Shown here: piece after piece, positions 9,198 through 19,559 of the stretch | Layout of the letters: each line of letters starts with the position of its first letter | How positions within the stretch are numbered: position 1 is the first letter of the stretch | Origin: Tritrichomonas musculus | Lineage: Eukaryota > Parabasalia > Tritrichomonadida > Tritrichomonadidae | Assembly: GCA_039105265.1 (NCBI GenBank) | Contig: JAPFFF010000035.1 | Span: forward strand, 558,001 to 622,000 | DNA length: 64,000 nt | Direction of reading: 5' to 3' | Notes under the pieces: model-generated | The model's input: the letters and a program-made list of their open reading frames with translations, nothing else | Told to the model about the DNA's origin: nothing | Database searches by the model: none | Made by a program: the position numbers and the translations under genes

Positions 9198-11448
9198 AAA
9201 GGTCGTACAACTAAATTGAATTTAAAAAAAAAAATTAAATAAATTTATATTTATCTTAATAAATAATTTATTTAATAATTATAATATATAATTTATATAT
9301 TTTATATCCAATATTATAAAATGTAATGGTAGAAATAAAGACTTTAATTAAAATTCAATATATATCGATTTCTTATATATTTGTATCATTTAAAAAATAT
9401 AGATGTCATTTGAATGGGTATACTATGTGTTTTACAAATAATATTTTACTTTTTGACGAAATACTTCAGTAACTGAAATATTAGACTTTTTATATTTATG
9501 AAAACAATCAACTAAATCTGCATTTTTAGAAAAAACTGACATTTGATTTGGAATGAAATTCAAATATATTAGAGAGTAAATGCATATAAATAAAATTATA
9601 TTCTTCATTGGACTCCTGTAACGTCCAATTTTTTTAAAATCATCATTTAATAATTCAACAAATTCAATTTTTCTACATTTTTAGCTAAAAAATGAAATTT
9701 TTTTTCAATAATAATAACTATTTTTATATAACACTTAATGTTTTAAAAGTATATAAAAAGATATCAAAAGAATTAATGATTAGAATAAATTATATAAAAA
9801 GTTATCGCTATTCTAAATTTTTATAAAGTGTAATAAAATTCTTATCAAAAATAATTAAAATAAATTGAGATAAAATACTCAAATTTATTTTCTAAAGAAT
9901 ATTTAATATATACTTATATCCTTTTAGTTTTTATTTTAATTTGAATTATGTACGATGCAAATATTTATAAAACTAATTATTAGTATTAAAATAAAATATA
10001 ATTAGTTTAAACAAATCAATCATTGAGTTTTACTGCAAAAATTCAGAGGTGCGGACAGGGTGAAGTGATTTAGATTCGCACCAAAATTTGTATATATTAA
10101 TTATTTTTTATGAGCATTATAATGATATAATTTTTTTTTATTTTCGTCCACGGGGCCGACTTGTGGCGATATATGATTTTTTTTCTGAGGTAGAAAAATA
10201 TAAACCACTGAAAAAAATATAAAAATATGTAAACTATAGAAATAATGCAATTGATAGAAAAATCTATTATTTAGAAGAAAAAAAGTAATAAAAACATGAT
10301 AAAAATCATTTTTATACTATTTAAAAAAATGTGTCTCGTTTGTTATTATTCAATTATTAATGTATGATATAGTTTCCACTTAAATTGGCCCAAAAAAAAA
10401 TTGAGAAAATGAAAATGGGCCAAATTTAATAAAAAAAAAGTATTTTAAAATTATTATATTAATATATAATTGTTATATATATTATTTATATCATATAATT
10501 ATTATAATATAATAAAATAATAAATTACATATTAAGATATGAATTTAAATGCAACGACTCTCAATTATTATTTACTATATTTTCAATTTTATTCTTGAAG
10601 ATTTTTTTATTCAAAATTTATGAAAAAAAAAATAATGAAAAAAAACTTTCTACATTTGATTTAAATTTTAATTAAACTTCAAAATGTATAAAGAAAATTA
10701 TTTTTTTCATTTCTCTCAAATTAACATTTTATGTGAAACGCTTTGAATTTATAATTGTTCAATATTTAGAATATACAGTTATATAAAGTTTATTAATTGT
10801 TTATATTTATTTTAAATATTTATATAGTATATATAATATTATTAAAAGTTATATAATCTATGATATACATATAAATATAAAAAGATATTTGCTTAATATT
10901 TTAATAAAAATATTTTATTGAAAAAAATCGTTATTAATATTTATTATTTTAAAATTGATTTTTGCAGCTCAGCCCCCTGAATCAAATTAAACTAAATTTA
11001 GCATATCTTTATTAAAATAAATGTAAAATATTTAAATGTAATTATAATCTAAATAAATTCTTTATTTATTTAGATATTTCAAAAAAATATGTAAATATTC
11101 ATTAAAATGAACTTTTTAACAAAATATGAAATATTTATAAAATAACAAAATGCATAATTAATCATTAATTTCCAATATATATAATAATTAATCATTATAA
11201 ATTCAATCCATCCATCAGGTGGCTGGATTGGGTTATTTTCATTGGATACTTGTTTGTGTTATTATAACCTATATAATTGATATTTTAAAACATTTAAATA
11301 ATAAATATATAAAATAAGTGCACTAGAATATAATATCAAAATGTTATTTAATAATTATTAATACATAAAAAGATATACATATTTTTATAAACGTTAAAAA
11401 TGTAAAGTAGGTGTCCCAGACCTCTAAAAATTCAGTTGTACGACCTTT
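9198..11448. repeat. AT-rich block between 15-bp inverted repeats
   Basis: AAAGGTCGTACAACT occurs at 9198-9212 and, inverted and exact, at 11434-11448. The 2.2 kb between them is extremely AT-rich and holds no supportable frame. Two more GC-rich patches (10048-10082 and 10146-10165) stand out but match nothing I recognise. The symmetry suggests a non-autonomous element; no target duplication could be assigned. Confidence 0.4.
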
Positions 11449-11549
11449 TTATTATCTCAATAATTTTTTTTCTTTAAAAAATAATACAATATTACCATAG
11501 ATATATTAATATTACTTTAACAAATTATAATAAATATACAAATATTTGA

Positions 11550-13183
11550 TTTTTATTGCAAAATTTTCGCAACTATTTTTATGTATTTCTAAAGAACTCA
11601 TGTGTCTCTTTTTGTTTTTTTCTTTTGGCTTTTTAATTTCAAAAAAAGGGAATACAATTTCTTCTTGTGCTTCTTTTAGTAGTTTTTTTAAACTTTTCCT
11701 TCGTAAACTAAAGAATTGCTATAGAGCCATCTAATTTTGGCTGCTAATATATCTATCTTGCAAGATAAATTCTGTGTTTTGTCGATTTATTAACGGACTA
11801 AATGCTTTTTTCATTATTGATATTCGCCATTCAGGTGAAATTAACTTTATTAATTTTTCATTATTAAATAATGGCATTTCCAGTAGATTGAAATTTTCAT
11901 TATCATTTTTATTTTTAATTTCATTGTATCTAATTAACCTTATTGTATATGAACACGGAATTCCTAAATCGTACCCAATATATCATCCGCATTCTGTGTC
12001 ACTTTTTTTGAAATGCAATGTTTCATTTGATTTCTCACATGTAAATTCGACTTTTATTATTTCATTGATTATATTTTCAGCATAATTCGTTAAAAAACAA
12101 TTTGATGGATAAGTAATTGCGGCACTTTTTTCAAACCAACTTGTAGATATATTAAAAAACTGTCTTATCATTTCATATGCTGAATTTCCATTTTTTTCAT
12201 AAAATTATTAAGCATTTCTATTCTCTGAGATGAAACAATTCCCCTTTTGTGTGTTTGAAATGTTGGCGAAAAATTGTGTGCAACAGTGCAAAAGTATTCA
12301 AAACCTTTAAGTTCAGAATGAATGTTTGATTCTTATTTAATCCATAAACTGCTGAAAATATAACCACAATTGTTCTGATGGTTTAAATTGAAATTTTTTC
12401 AAAAAGTTTTGTTTAAAATGATAAAAACAAAATATGAAATGGAAAATTTTAAAACATTTGGTAGCTGCTTTTCTTATACAACGCGCCATGTCAGCAATTA
12501 TTGTAATAGATTCTTTTCCTATCACTTTTGAAATGAATTGAAAAAGTATTGATAAACCTCAAATTTTCTGCAGAAAAAGTAGCATAAACTATTAATGGAT
12601 TGTAATAGTATTTTATTAAATTTTCAAACCAAGGTGGGAATAAAATAATTGAAGCAGGCATGCCATCTACAAATTCTATGTCAAATTTCCAATTATGTGG
12701 AGAAACCAAATTTTTGCAAAATTCAATTAATTGAGATAAAATTGATGACACTCCTTTGAAAAAGTGTTTTTTAGCGAGTTTTTTGATAAATTTTAATTCT
12801 GATGTAGTAAAATTTTGATTATTAAAGCATTGTATAGTATTTTTTATTTCATTTAAACTCGGAGAACCTTTTTCAAACAAAGGTAAAATTTGTTTTGAAA
12901 GATATTTAGGATCTTTTGTTTGGTCCACGTTTGCGATTGAATTGGGGCAGTTATCCTGGTGTTCTAAACAAGTTCCTTTATTAACTAAATAATATCCATT
13001 TTTACTTTTGTTTGAAACTCTTCGATTATATGTTATTTGAAATTTGCATTTTGTTTCACAACAAAATATTTTGAAGTAAGTGCCACTATTACGATATTTT
13101 GTTTTTATACATTCATTTCCTGCGATTTTCATGCATTGCAATTTCATTTTTTCCTGATTCTCGAAGTAACACGGTTTTTTCAT
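11550..13183 (-). pseudogene. MULE-type transposase, broken
   Basis: The relic starts at an ATG at 13183 (MKKPCYFENQEKM) with a 230-aa frame. It carries a Cys/His N-terminal region (CCETKCKFQITYNRR, CLEHQDNCP) like the DNA-binding part of Mutator-like transposases. The core follows: the usual D-A-T-F motif is changed to YATF (LIVYATFSAEN). After a frameshift near 12525 it reads VIGKESITIIADMARCIRKA and FHFIFCFYHFKQNF, the second acidic motif and C-x(n)-H helper. More pieces continue to about 11550, including a SWIM-type finger region (DTECG..YDLGIPCSYTI). At least two frameshifts and several stops separate the pieces, and the first catalytic Asp is lost. The enzyme is dead. Confidence 0.7.
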
Positions 13184-13640
13184 AATTTAAAAAAATATAT
13201 GACATGTAACATGAAATATTAATTTTTTATTTTTGATAAAAAATTGAATGGAAAAGCTTTTTTCCCTTGCATTTTTGCAAATCTTGTGATATAAAAAATT
13301 AATAAAAAAAATAAAGAATTGTGATATAAAAAACCTTGCATTTTTTCAAGGATTTTGATATAAAAAAACCTTGCAAATTTGCAAGGGGCTAATTTTCTCC
13401 TCATTATCAGTGGTTTATATTAGTTGATTTTTCTAATGAGCCATTTATTTGCTTTAATCGCATAATAGACTAATTTGAAAAATTTCCAAAAATTATTAAA
13501 AAATACGTTTTTATTTAATTTCAATTACTAAATAATCAAACATGTTCAAAAAGTGACTCGTCTAGTTATATTTAGCCGACAATAGAAGGTGAAAATTGAC
13601 CTATAACCGTCCGGTCAAAAAAAAAAAAAAAAAAAAAAAA

Positions 13641-14206
13641 GATATTTTGTGCCCCAATCTCTTTTGACCCCAACGGTTAAGGTCAATATTGACCCTGTAT
13701 CGTACTTCAGAAAAAATCGGTGAGAACTTTTTTGCACTTATGGAAAAATACCATGAGTAGCTCCTTGCGCTTTTTTTACGAAAATTTCAAAAAAATCATT
13801 ATTATTAAAAAGCAGCTCTGGATAAAATTTCTTCCATCCCGAGTATGTTATTCGTAATTAGTATCTCATTGTAGTAATTATTAAACTAATTTTTTCTTTT
13901 TTAGGTAAAAAAAATATTATTCAATAATATTATATATATCTCTTTATAAAAAATATATAAGATTTTCTTCAAATATTCGTGCCTATGATATTATAAATAA
14001 CAATAAATGTTTACTAATCTTTTCAAAACTATACAATTAGCATTATTTGTAAAAAATATAAATTTAGCGAAAAAAGCGTGAGTAGCTACTCATTGTATTT
14101 TACACAAAAGTGCAAAAAAGTTCTTGCCAATTTTTTCTGAAGTACGATACAGGGTCAATATTGACCTTGACCGTTGGGGTCAAAAGAGATTGGGTCAAAA
14201 AATATC
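13641..14206. mobile_element. MITE-like element, ~140-bp terminal inverted repeats
   Basis: The ends GATATTTTGTGCCCCAATCT (13641) and AATATC (ending 14206) are inverted copies. The match continues for about 140 bp on each side (13641-13783 against 14066-14206), including CTTTTGACCCCAACGG and GACCCTGTATCGTACTTCAG. The 280-bp centre is AT-rich and non-coding. The element sits between A-rich tracts, so a target duplication cannot be read. Long inverted repeats with no gene are typical of a non-autonomous DNA transposon. Confidence 0.7.
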
Positions 14207-14269
14207 TCCCAAAAAAATAAAAAATAAAAAATAAAAAAAATAAAAAAAATTAAAATAAAAATAAAAATA

Positions 14270-15101
14270 AAAATGAAGATGAATTTGTTCATATAATTAT
14301 AAGATCAATTTTATATGCAAGATGTTCTTATAATTATATTATCTTCTAAAAATATTTGAGATGGGTGTTTTATTTAACTCTGTTTATTTAGGAGAAACAT
14401 TAGAATAAGAATATTTAATAATATTCGTTTGGTTGCTTTTATTTGTTTTTGAAATCGTTTATATTACCTTATAAAAATGTTTGAGATGTGCGTTTTTTTT
14501 AACTCTGTTGACAATAACGTTATGTTAGCAAACACAAGTGATAACCTTAAAATCACTTTTCTGGTCATTGTTGCATCAGAAAACACAAAGCTCTCATTGT
14601 TATTTTTTGCTAAAGGATTAACTGAATTCGTTGAGCATAGCCAAAATGATGATGTTGCCTATCATTGGTAGTCACATTCTGAATCTGGATGGATTAATGA
14701 TGAACTATTTCAGGAATATTTGATGCACATTAGAGAGTACTTTGATGATGATGAAGAATTTCATTTGATACTTAATGTCTATAAAGCACAAGTAGTATAT
14801 AGTAAGTGACTCCTAGCATGTAGGGCTTTTAACTGCGTCGCTACTGCAAACCTTAATCTCTTGTCTGTCTGCTAAAATAGATCACCGTCTTGAGACGGTT
14901 GACTGAGAATGTTATTTATAGCAATAGGTCAATTACTATATACTTCTTCATTACAAATTTATTCCTTAAAGGGCTGTATTTAAGTAAATTATAAAATTAT
15001 AAGACCAGCTCTGACTGAAAACAATTGAAAATTACAAGAACTGCTTGCATATAAAATTGATCTTATAATTATATGAACAAATTCATCTTCATCTTCATCT
15101 T

Positions 15102-15108
<7 letters not shown>
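14270..15108 (+). mobile_element. Inverted-repeat element with DDE-transposase remnant
   Basis: About 65 bp at 14270-14335 (beginning AAATGAAGATGAATTTGTTC) recurs inverted at about 15040-15108, next to a poly-T run. Between them the plus strand encodes pieces of a pogo/mariner-type DDE transposase: KLSLLFFAKGLTEFVEHSQ, SHSESGW, then LILNVYKAQVV where the family has D in place of N. In a shifted frame there is LSAKIDHRLETVD, the third Asp motif. Stops occur after AYHW and later, and the N-terminal half is missing. This is an internally deleted, dead copy. Confidence 0.55.
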
Positions 15109-15136
<28 letters not shown>

Positions 15137-15805
15137 AGAAAAAATTCTTCTATGGCATTTGTGAAACATCCAAGCGGAATTGTTCTCGTTATCAAAAATG
15201 ATTTATCGTTTAGAAATATAGTGGTTTCTGTCGATGCATTCTGCAGTGCGAACGAAGCAACTCAAAGACGAGCTTAAGAGGGGCCAAGTTAAGCCGTCAG
15301 AAGGCGCTGATTAAAATCTATTATTTGATAATAAAATCAGAGAAAAATAAGAAATACAGAAACTATCCTTTAATAGACTGTCGACAGAAATCAATTTTGT
15401 GAATTAATTTTAATGAATACAATTAAAATGCTTTCTATTTTTTTCCATCGATTTAATACACAAGAAAAAAAATTTTCAAATTAATAGAATCTTGTTGAAT
15501 AACCTAAATTTTTATCATCAAAAGCTTATATACAAAGAGAAAATGGCATATACTATAAAGTATCAATATGCAATTTGGGCTCTAATAAGAACAAAAAGTT
15601 TTAAACACTAACAAACTAGGTTTGTTAAATTTGGAAAGGACCACGTCATGCATCTTTGTAATGGGTTCGACAAAACAAACTAGGTTTGTTAAATTTGGAA
15701 AATATTGTTCTAATTGATTAACATTAAAAAAAGAATTTCATCACAAAATAAAAGATATCTCAAACGTTTAATTAAATACAAAAATCAGAAGTTACTTTGA
15801 ACATA
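15109..15805. other. Intergenic with 28-bp direct repeats
   Basis: No gene seen. After the poly-T tract, AACAAACTAGGTTTGTTAAA plus eight more bases occurs twice, at 15609-15636 and 15678-15705. The unit contains a near palindrome (AACAAAC-TAG-GTTTGTT). Confidence 0.5.
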
Positions 15806-15978
15806 TAGTCAAACGAAAAACCCGTCCCTAACCGCTATAAACCAGTCCCCACTTCATCTATTCTCAGAAATTTTAAATAGTAAAAATTTTATGCTTTGAA
15901 AAATAATTTAGAACACATAAGTAGTCCCCAATAAAAAGTTAAGTGACCAAGAAAGTATTCAAATTGTTAGTTTTATAA

Positions 15979-17322
15979 ATGAGTAAATATTCAATAGAAA
16001 GAACAGCAGTCAATGAATTACAAACTTCTTGGATAACAAATACGAGAGAAAAATTGTTAGTAAATGATGCAATTACATCAGAATACTATTTAAGAGCATA
16101 TGACTATCGTTCACAATGTCATGCTTTACATTATTTACTTCATCCGCATGATTTTTCTAATAGAAAAATTGCAAAATTATTAGGCGTTGACCATAAATCG
16201 TTTGAAAAACAGCTCTCGCTTCCATTAGAATCCCGTCTTAATGGTCGTCCTGTTATTTTAACCAAAGAAGAGAAGGTTTCTCTATTTGAAATCATTAACA
16301 GTTACTTAGAAAAAGGTATAAAACCTACCTTATATGATGCTTTACAACTTACAATTGAAAATTTTCACAAATCATTATCACCAGATACGTTAAGGACTTA
16401 TATAATGGAATCTGGTTACTATAGAATCATCAAGGGAGACCCTATTGACGAGAATCGTTATAATGTGAGCGATGAAAATATGGAAAATTATTTCATTGAA
16501 TTAAAAAAAGCTGTTGATGGTGTGCCAGCCTCGTTGGTATATAATATGGACGAGGCTGGCCAAGATGAGTACGTCGACGAGCATTCCATGAAGGTGATTG
16601 TCAAATCAGATTATCAAGGAGAAGTAACCAACATTCCTGTTAGAAGAGAATCGAAAAGAGCAACGTTGATACATTGCATTTGCAATGACGGGACCTACAC
16701 AAAACCCCTCCTAATAATTCCGCGTAAAACGGTAGATAGTTTAATTCTAAAACGCCTAACATTCTCAAATTTATATATCAAGCACCAAACGAAAGGTTTT
16801 GCAAACACTGACTTAATAAGAAATTGGCTAGAAACCATTTTTTTCCCAGAGATATCTAGAAAATGGGAACTTGAGCACCAGAGGACTGGCTATACAGGGA
16901 ACGTTATACTTATTCTAGATGGAATGTCAGCGCATTCAAAAGCTTTAAGCTTCTATAATTTGCAAGAGTATCATCTTCAGCTTGTTTATCTCGTTCCTCA
17001 CTCCTCACATCTGGCTCAGCCACTCGATTTAGTTGTTTTCTCAATTCAAAAACTCTTTACTACTCGTCGCAAAATATCTGATCCACTTACAACGCAAGTT
17101 GATAAGTTAAGATTAATTATTAAAGGGCTGCAGCAAGCGTCTACAACTGAAAACATCATTTCGGCATTTCAATCAGCTGGAATTTTCCATCTAATTCCAC
17201 CAAAGCAAACAATCAATTTCAACAATTTTATGCCGACATGTTTGGTCATAAAAGAAAACTCAAGGTACTATAAAGGTGACAAATATTTAATTACAGATGA
17301 AAATTACAGGTTAAATTTATAA
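15979..17322 (+). CDS. DDE transposase (DD35D)
   Basis: A 447-aa intact frame starting at an ATG. Residues 55-130 form a helix-turn-helix region (FSNRKIAKLLGVDHKSFEKQ), then an N-terminal linker. The catalytic triad is visible: Asp191 in YNMDEAGQ, Asp314 in LILDGMSAHS and Asp350 in SSHLAQPLDLVVF. The last two are 35 residues apart as in pogo/Tigger-like enzymes (DDE_1). It would bind the inverted repeats at 15806-15863 and 19341-19401 and cut and paste the element into TA. No stops or shifts interrupt it, in contrast to the other DDE relics here (14477-14940, 21100-22264), which belong to different subfamilies by their motifs. Confidence 0.9.
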   Translation: MSKYSIERTAVNELQTSWITNTREKLLVNDAITSEYYLRAYDYRSQCHALHYLLHPHDFSNRKIAKLLGVDHKSFEKQLSLPLESRLNGRPVILTKEEKVSLFEIINSYLEKGIKPTLYDALQLTIENFHKSLSPDTLRTYIMESGYYRIIKGDPIDENRYNVSDENMENYFIELKKAVDGVPASLVYNMDEAGQDEYVDEHSMKVIVKSDYQGEVTNIPVRRESKRATLIHCICNDGTYTKPLLIIPRKTVDSLILKRLTFSNLYIKHQTKGFANTDLIRNWLETIFFPEISRKWELEHQRTGYTGNVILILDGMSAHSKALSFYNLQEYHLQLVYLVPHSSHLAQPLDLVVFSIQKLFTTRRKISDPLTTQVDKLRLIIKGLQQASTTENIISAFQSAGIFHLIPPKQTINFNNFMPTCLVIKENSRYYKGDKYLITDENYRLNL

Positions 17323-18240
17323 AATAATAAAAATATAAAAAAATGATCATTCATTTGATTTTCTTTGAAAATATAAAAACCCATTTAAATGCTTTATTGT
17401 TTACTATTAAGTATATGTTCTGCATAATAATCACAAAATTAAAATTTCTTTTATATTTATATTCCAGATAAATAAATTGAAAATAAAATGATGATATGAA
17501 AAGGAAAATAAAACATCTTATTAATGAACATATAAGAATGAAATTTGGTACAGAGTAAAATTGAATTCGATAGTAGACGAAATAGGTATTTGTTAAGATG
17601 ATCACTAAATTTTAATTTTTATTTGATTGTTGAAAATATTCTCGCTTATTAGTATCCTTGTATGGTAAAAATACAGGAGCATTTTCTAAAATTATTTGCT
17701 TATTTTGTTAAGAAAATTTTGAAAAGGCGAGCAAATATATTAGCCAAAAAAGAAAATTATATAGCTTTGCATGTTTTTTCTGAGATAACTATCATCTTTT
17801 TGGACTTTTTTATGCTTTTTTTGTAAAAAATGGCACTTTTTTAAAAAAATGACAAATGAAAAACATATCTCTTTTCCAAATTTTCATTCATTAACAAATT
17901 TATCTTAACAAACATAATATATTTACAATTTCTTTCAACAGCATCTTGCATGGCAACAGCTCTTTTTTGAATCTTCTCAATATTTTATATTATAACTAAT
18001 CTTTTTTTACCATATGTGAAACTATTCCAGTATTATCTAATTGTTAATTTTAAAGCCTTTTCTTTTTTGATAGTGGATACCAATTTCAAGAATGAATATA
18101 TTTTCTTTTTAATAATTTCAAATTTTTCTTTCGATAATTAACATTTTTTTGGTTGATTTTATTTTTTATACATCAGTTTAACAGTTATCAAGTTTTCATT
18201 CAAATTACATTTTTACATTTTTAATTTTATCTCTTCAAGA
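17323..18240. other. Non-coding interior of the transposon
   Basis: AT-rich, with poly-T tracts and no supportable frame. The hydrophobic 84-aa minus-strand frame at 17351-17605 looks like a chance product of base composition. Confidence 0.5.
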
Positions 18241-18453
18241 TAAAGTTATGACTCACAATTTTTTTTTCCCGAAAGTTATGACTCACAAATTTTTTTCCTG
18301 AAAGTTATGACTCACAAATTTTTTTCCCCGAAAGTTATGACTCACAATTTTTTTTTCCTGAAAGTTATGACTCACAAATTTTTTTCCCCGAAAGTTATGA
18401 CTCACAATTTTTTTTCCTGAAAGTTATGACTCACAAATTTTTTTCCTGAAAGA
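18241..18453 (+). repeat. Minisatellite, 7 units of ~30 bp
   Basis: Seven tandem copies of AAAGTTATGACTCACAA followed by a T-run and CCCG or CCTG. Variation is confined to the T-run length and the CCCG/CCTG end, and the two unit types partly alternate. It lies in the non-coding half of the 3.6-kb transposon. Confidence 0.9.
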
Positions 18454-19446
18454 AAAGATCTCAATTAATAGTTTTACTTAAAACTAGTTCTAAAAACTTT
18501 GCCTCCATTTCAAGTTTCAATTTATTTTATCTTATATAACAAAAATTTTATTATCATTATTTTTCATTTATATATATAAATGAAAAATAATACTTTTTTT
18601 AAATAGATTAATATTAAATCTATTTTAAAAAATCAAATTAATATGCTAAATGTAAAGATATATATTTTTTTTCAAATTAAAAGAACTCGCTAATCAGATA
18701 ATCATCAACATCAATAAAGCAATATTATGGATAAGCCAATTATATCAATGTATGCATGCTTATTCTTCCAATTTTCTCAATTTTTTGTTTTAATCAATGA
18801 TTATCTCATTTCATTAATGCAAAATGTATACAAACTTTAAATCATAATGCAATCAGTTTAGTTACTTGCGCTTGCAAATGACGATCAATTTCTGGGTCTT
18901 CTCATTTAACTTTTTCAAAAAATTTGCTAATAATTTTATTTCTTCCACTTTGTTGAACTCAATACTTTTGGTCATGCTGCTTTTATTGTACTGATATTGT
19001 TGGTATTTGTTTCAGTGGCACATAAAAATGAATTTGAATAAAATTCGATTTTTATTGCTTTTTTTCATTTAAATTTTTCATTGCTTGTTTGTATTTGTAA
19101 TATTATGGTCTTTAACGTTTTCACAATACGGTTAAATGAAGTTTACTATCTTTCATCGAAAAATAATATTGTCAAAAGCATTTTTTTCCGTTAAATAAAT
19201 AAATAAAATGCAATAAAAAGTTTTGAAAAATAACTCTTTTTTAATTACAGCTGTTTTTCTTTTCTCAATCAAGATTTTATGTACGTTATTTGATTTTTTC
19301 TAAAAAATAATTGAAAAAGTGGAATAGGTATTTGAAATTTGAATAGATAATGAAGTGGGGACTGGTAAAAAGCGGTTAGGGGCTACTTTTTCGCTTGCCT
19401 ATAATAGTTTTTGAAAATGATATATCATTGTTTTTAATGCAAGGAT

Positions 19447-19519
19447 TTATGTAAGAATTAAAAAATTATTTGTTCAATTTTTAATAACCGATCTTTTTTT
19501 TTTTTTAATTCTTACATAA
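19447..19519. repeat. Perfect 19-bp inverted repeat (hairpin)
   Basis: TTATGTAAGAATTAAAAAA at 19447-19465 pairs exactly with 19501-19519, leaving a 35-nt loop. It starts 45 bp outside the right end of the transposon. Confidence 0.7.
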
Positions 19520-19559
19520 GGTTAAAAATAAAAAAAAATATGATAGATAGATTATTCTT

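Larger units (their letters stand above)
15806..19401 (+). mobile_element. Tc1/mariner-pogo-type DNA transposon
   Basis: A 3.6-kb element with imperfect terminal inverted repeats of about 55 bp, roughly 80% identical. The left end (15806-15863) reads TAGTCAAACGAAAAA then CCCTAACCGC and ACCAGTCCCCACTTCAT. The right end (19341-19401), inverted, reads TAGGCAAGCGAAAAA with the same inner blocks. TA flanks both sides (15804-15805 and 19402-19403), as expected for a TA target duplication. The left part carries one intact transposase (15979-17322). The remaining 2 kb has no gene but holds a minisatellite. The intact frame plus readable ends suggest recent activity. Confidence 0.8.

Noticed and set aside
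17351-17605. 84-aa hydrophobic minus-strand frame inside the transposon
   Set aside because: Low-complexity product of AT-rich sequence; no family features.
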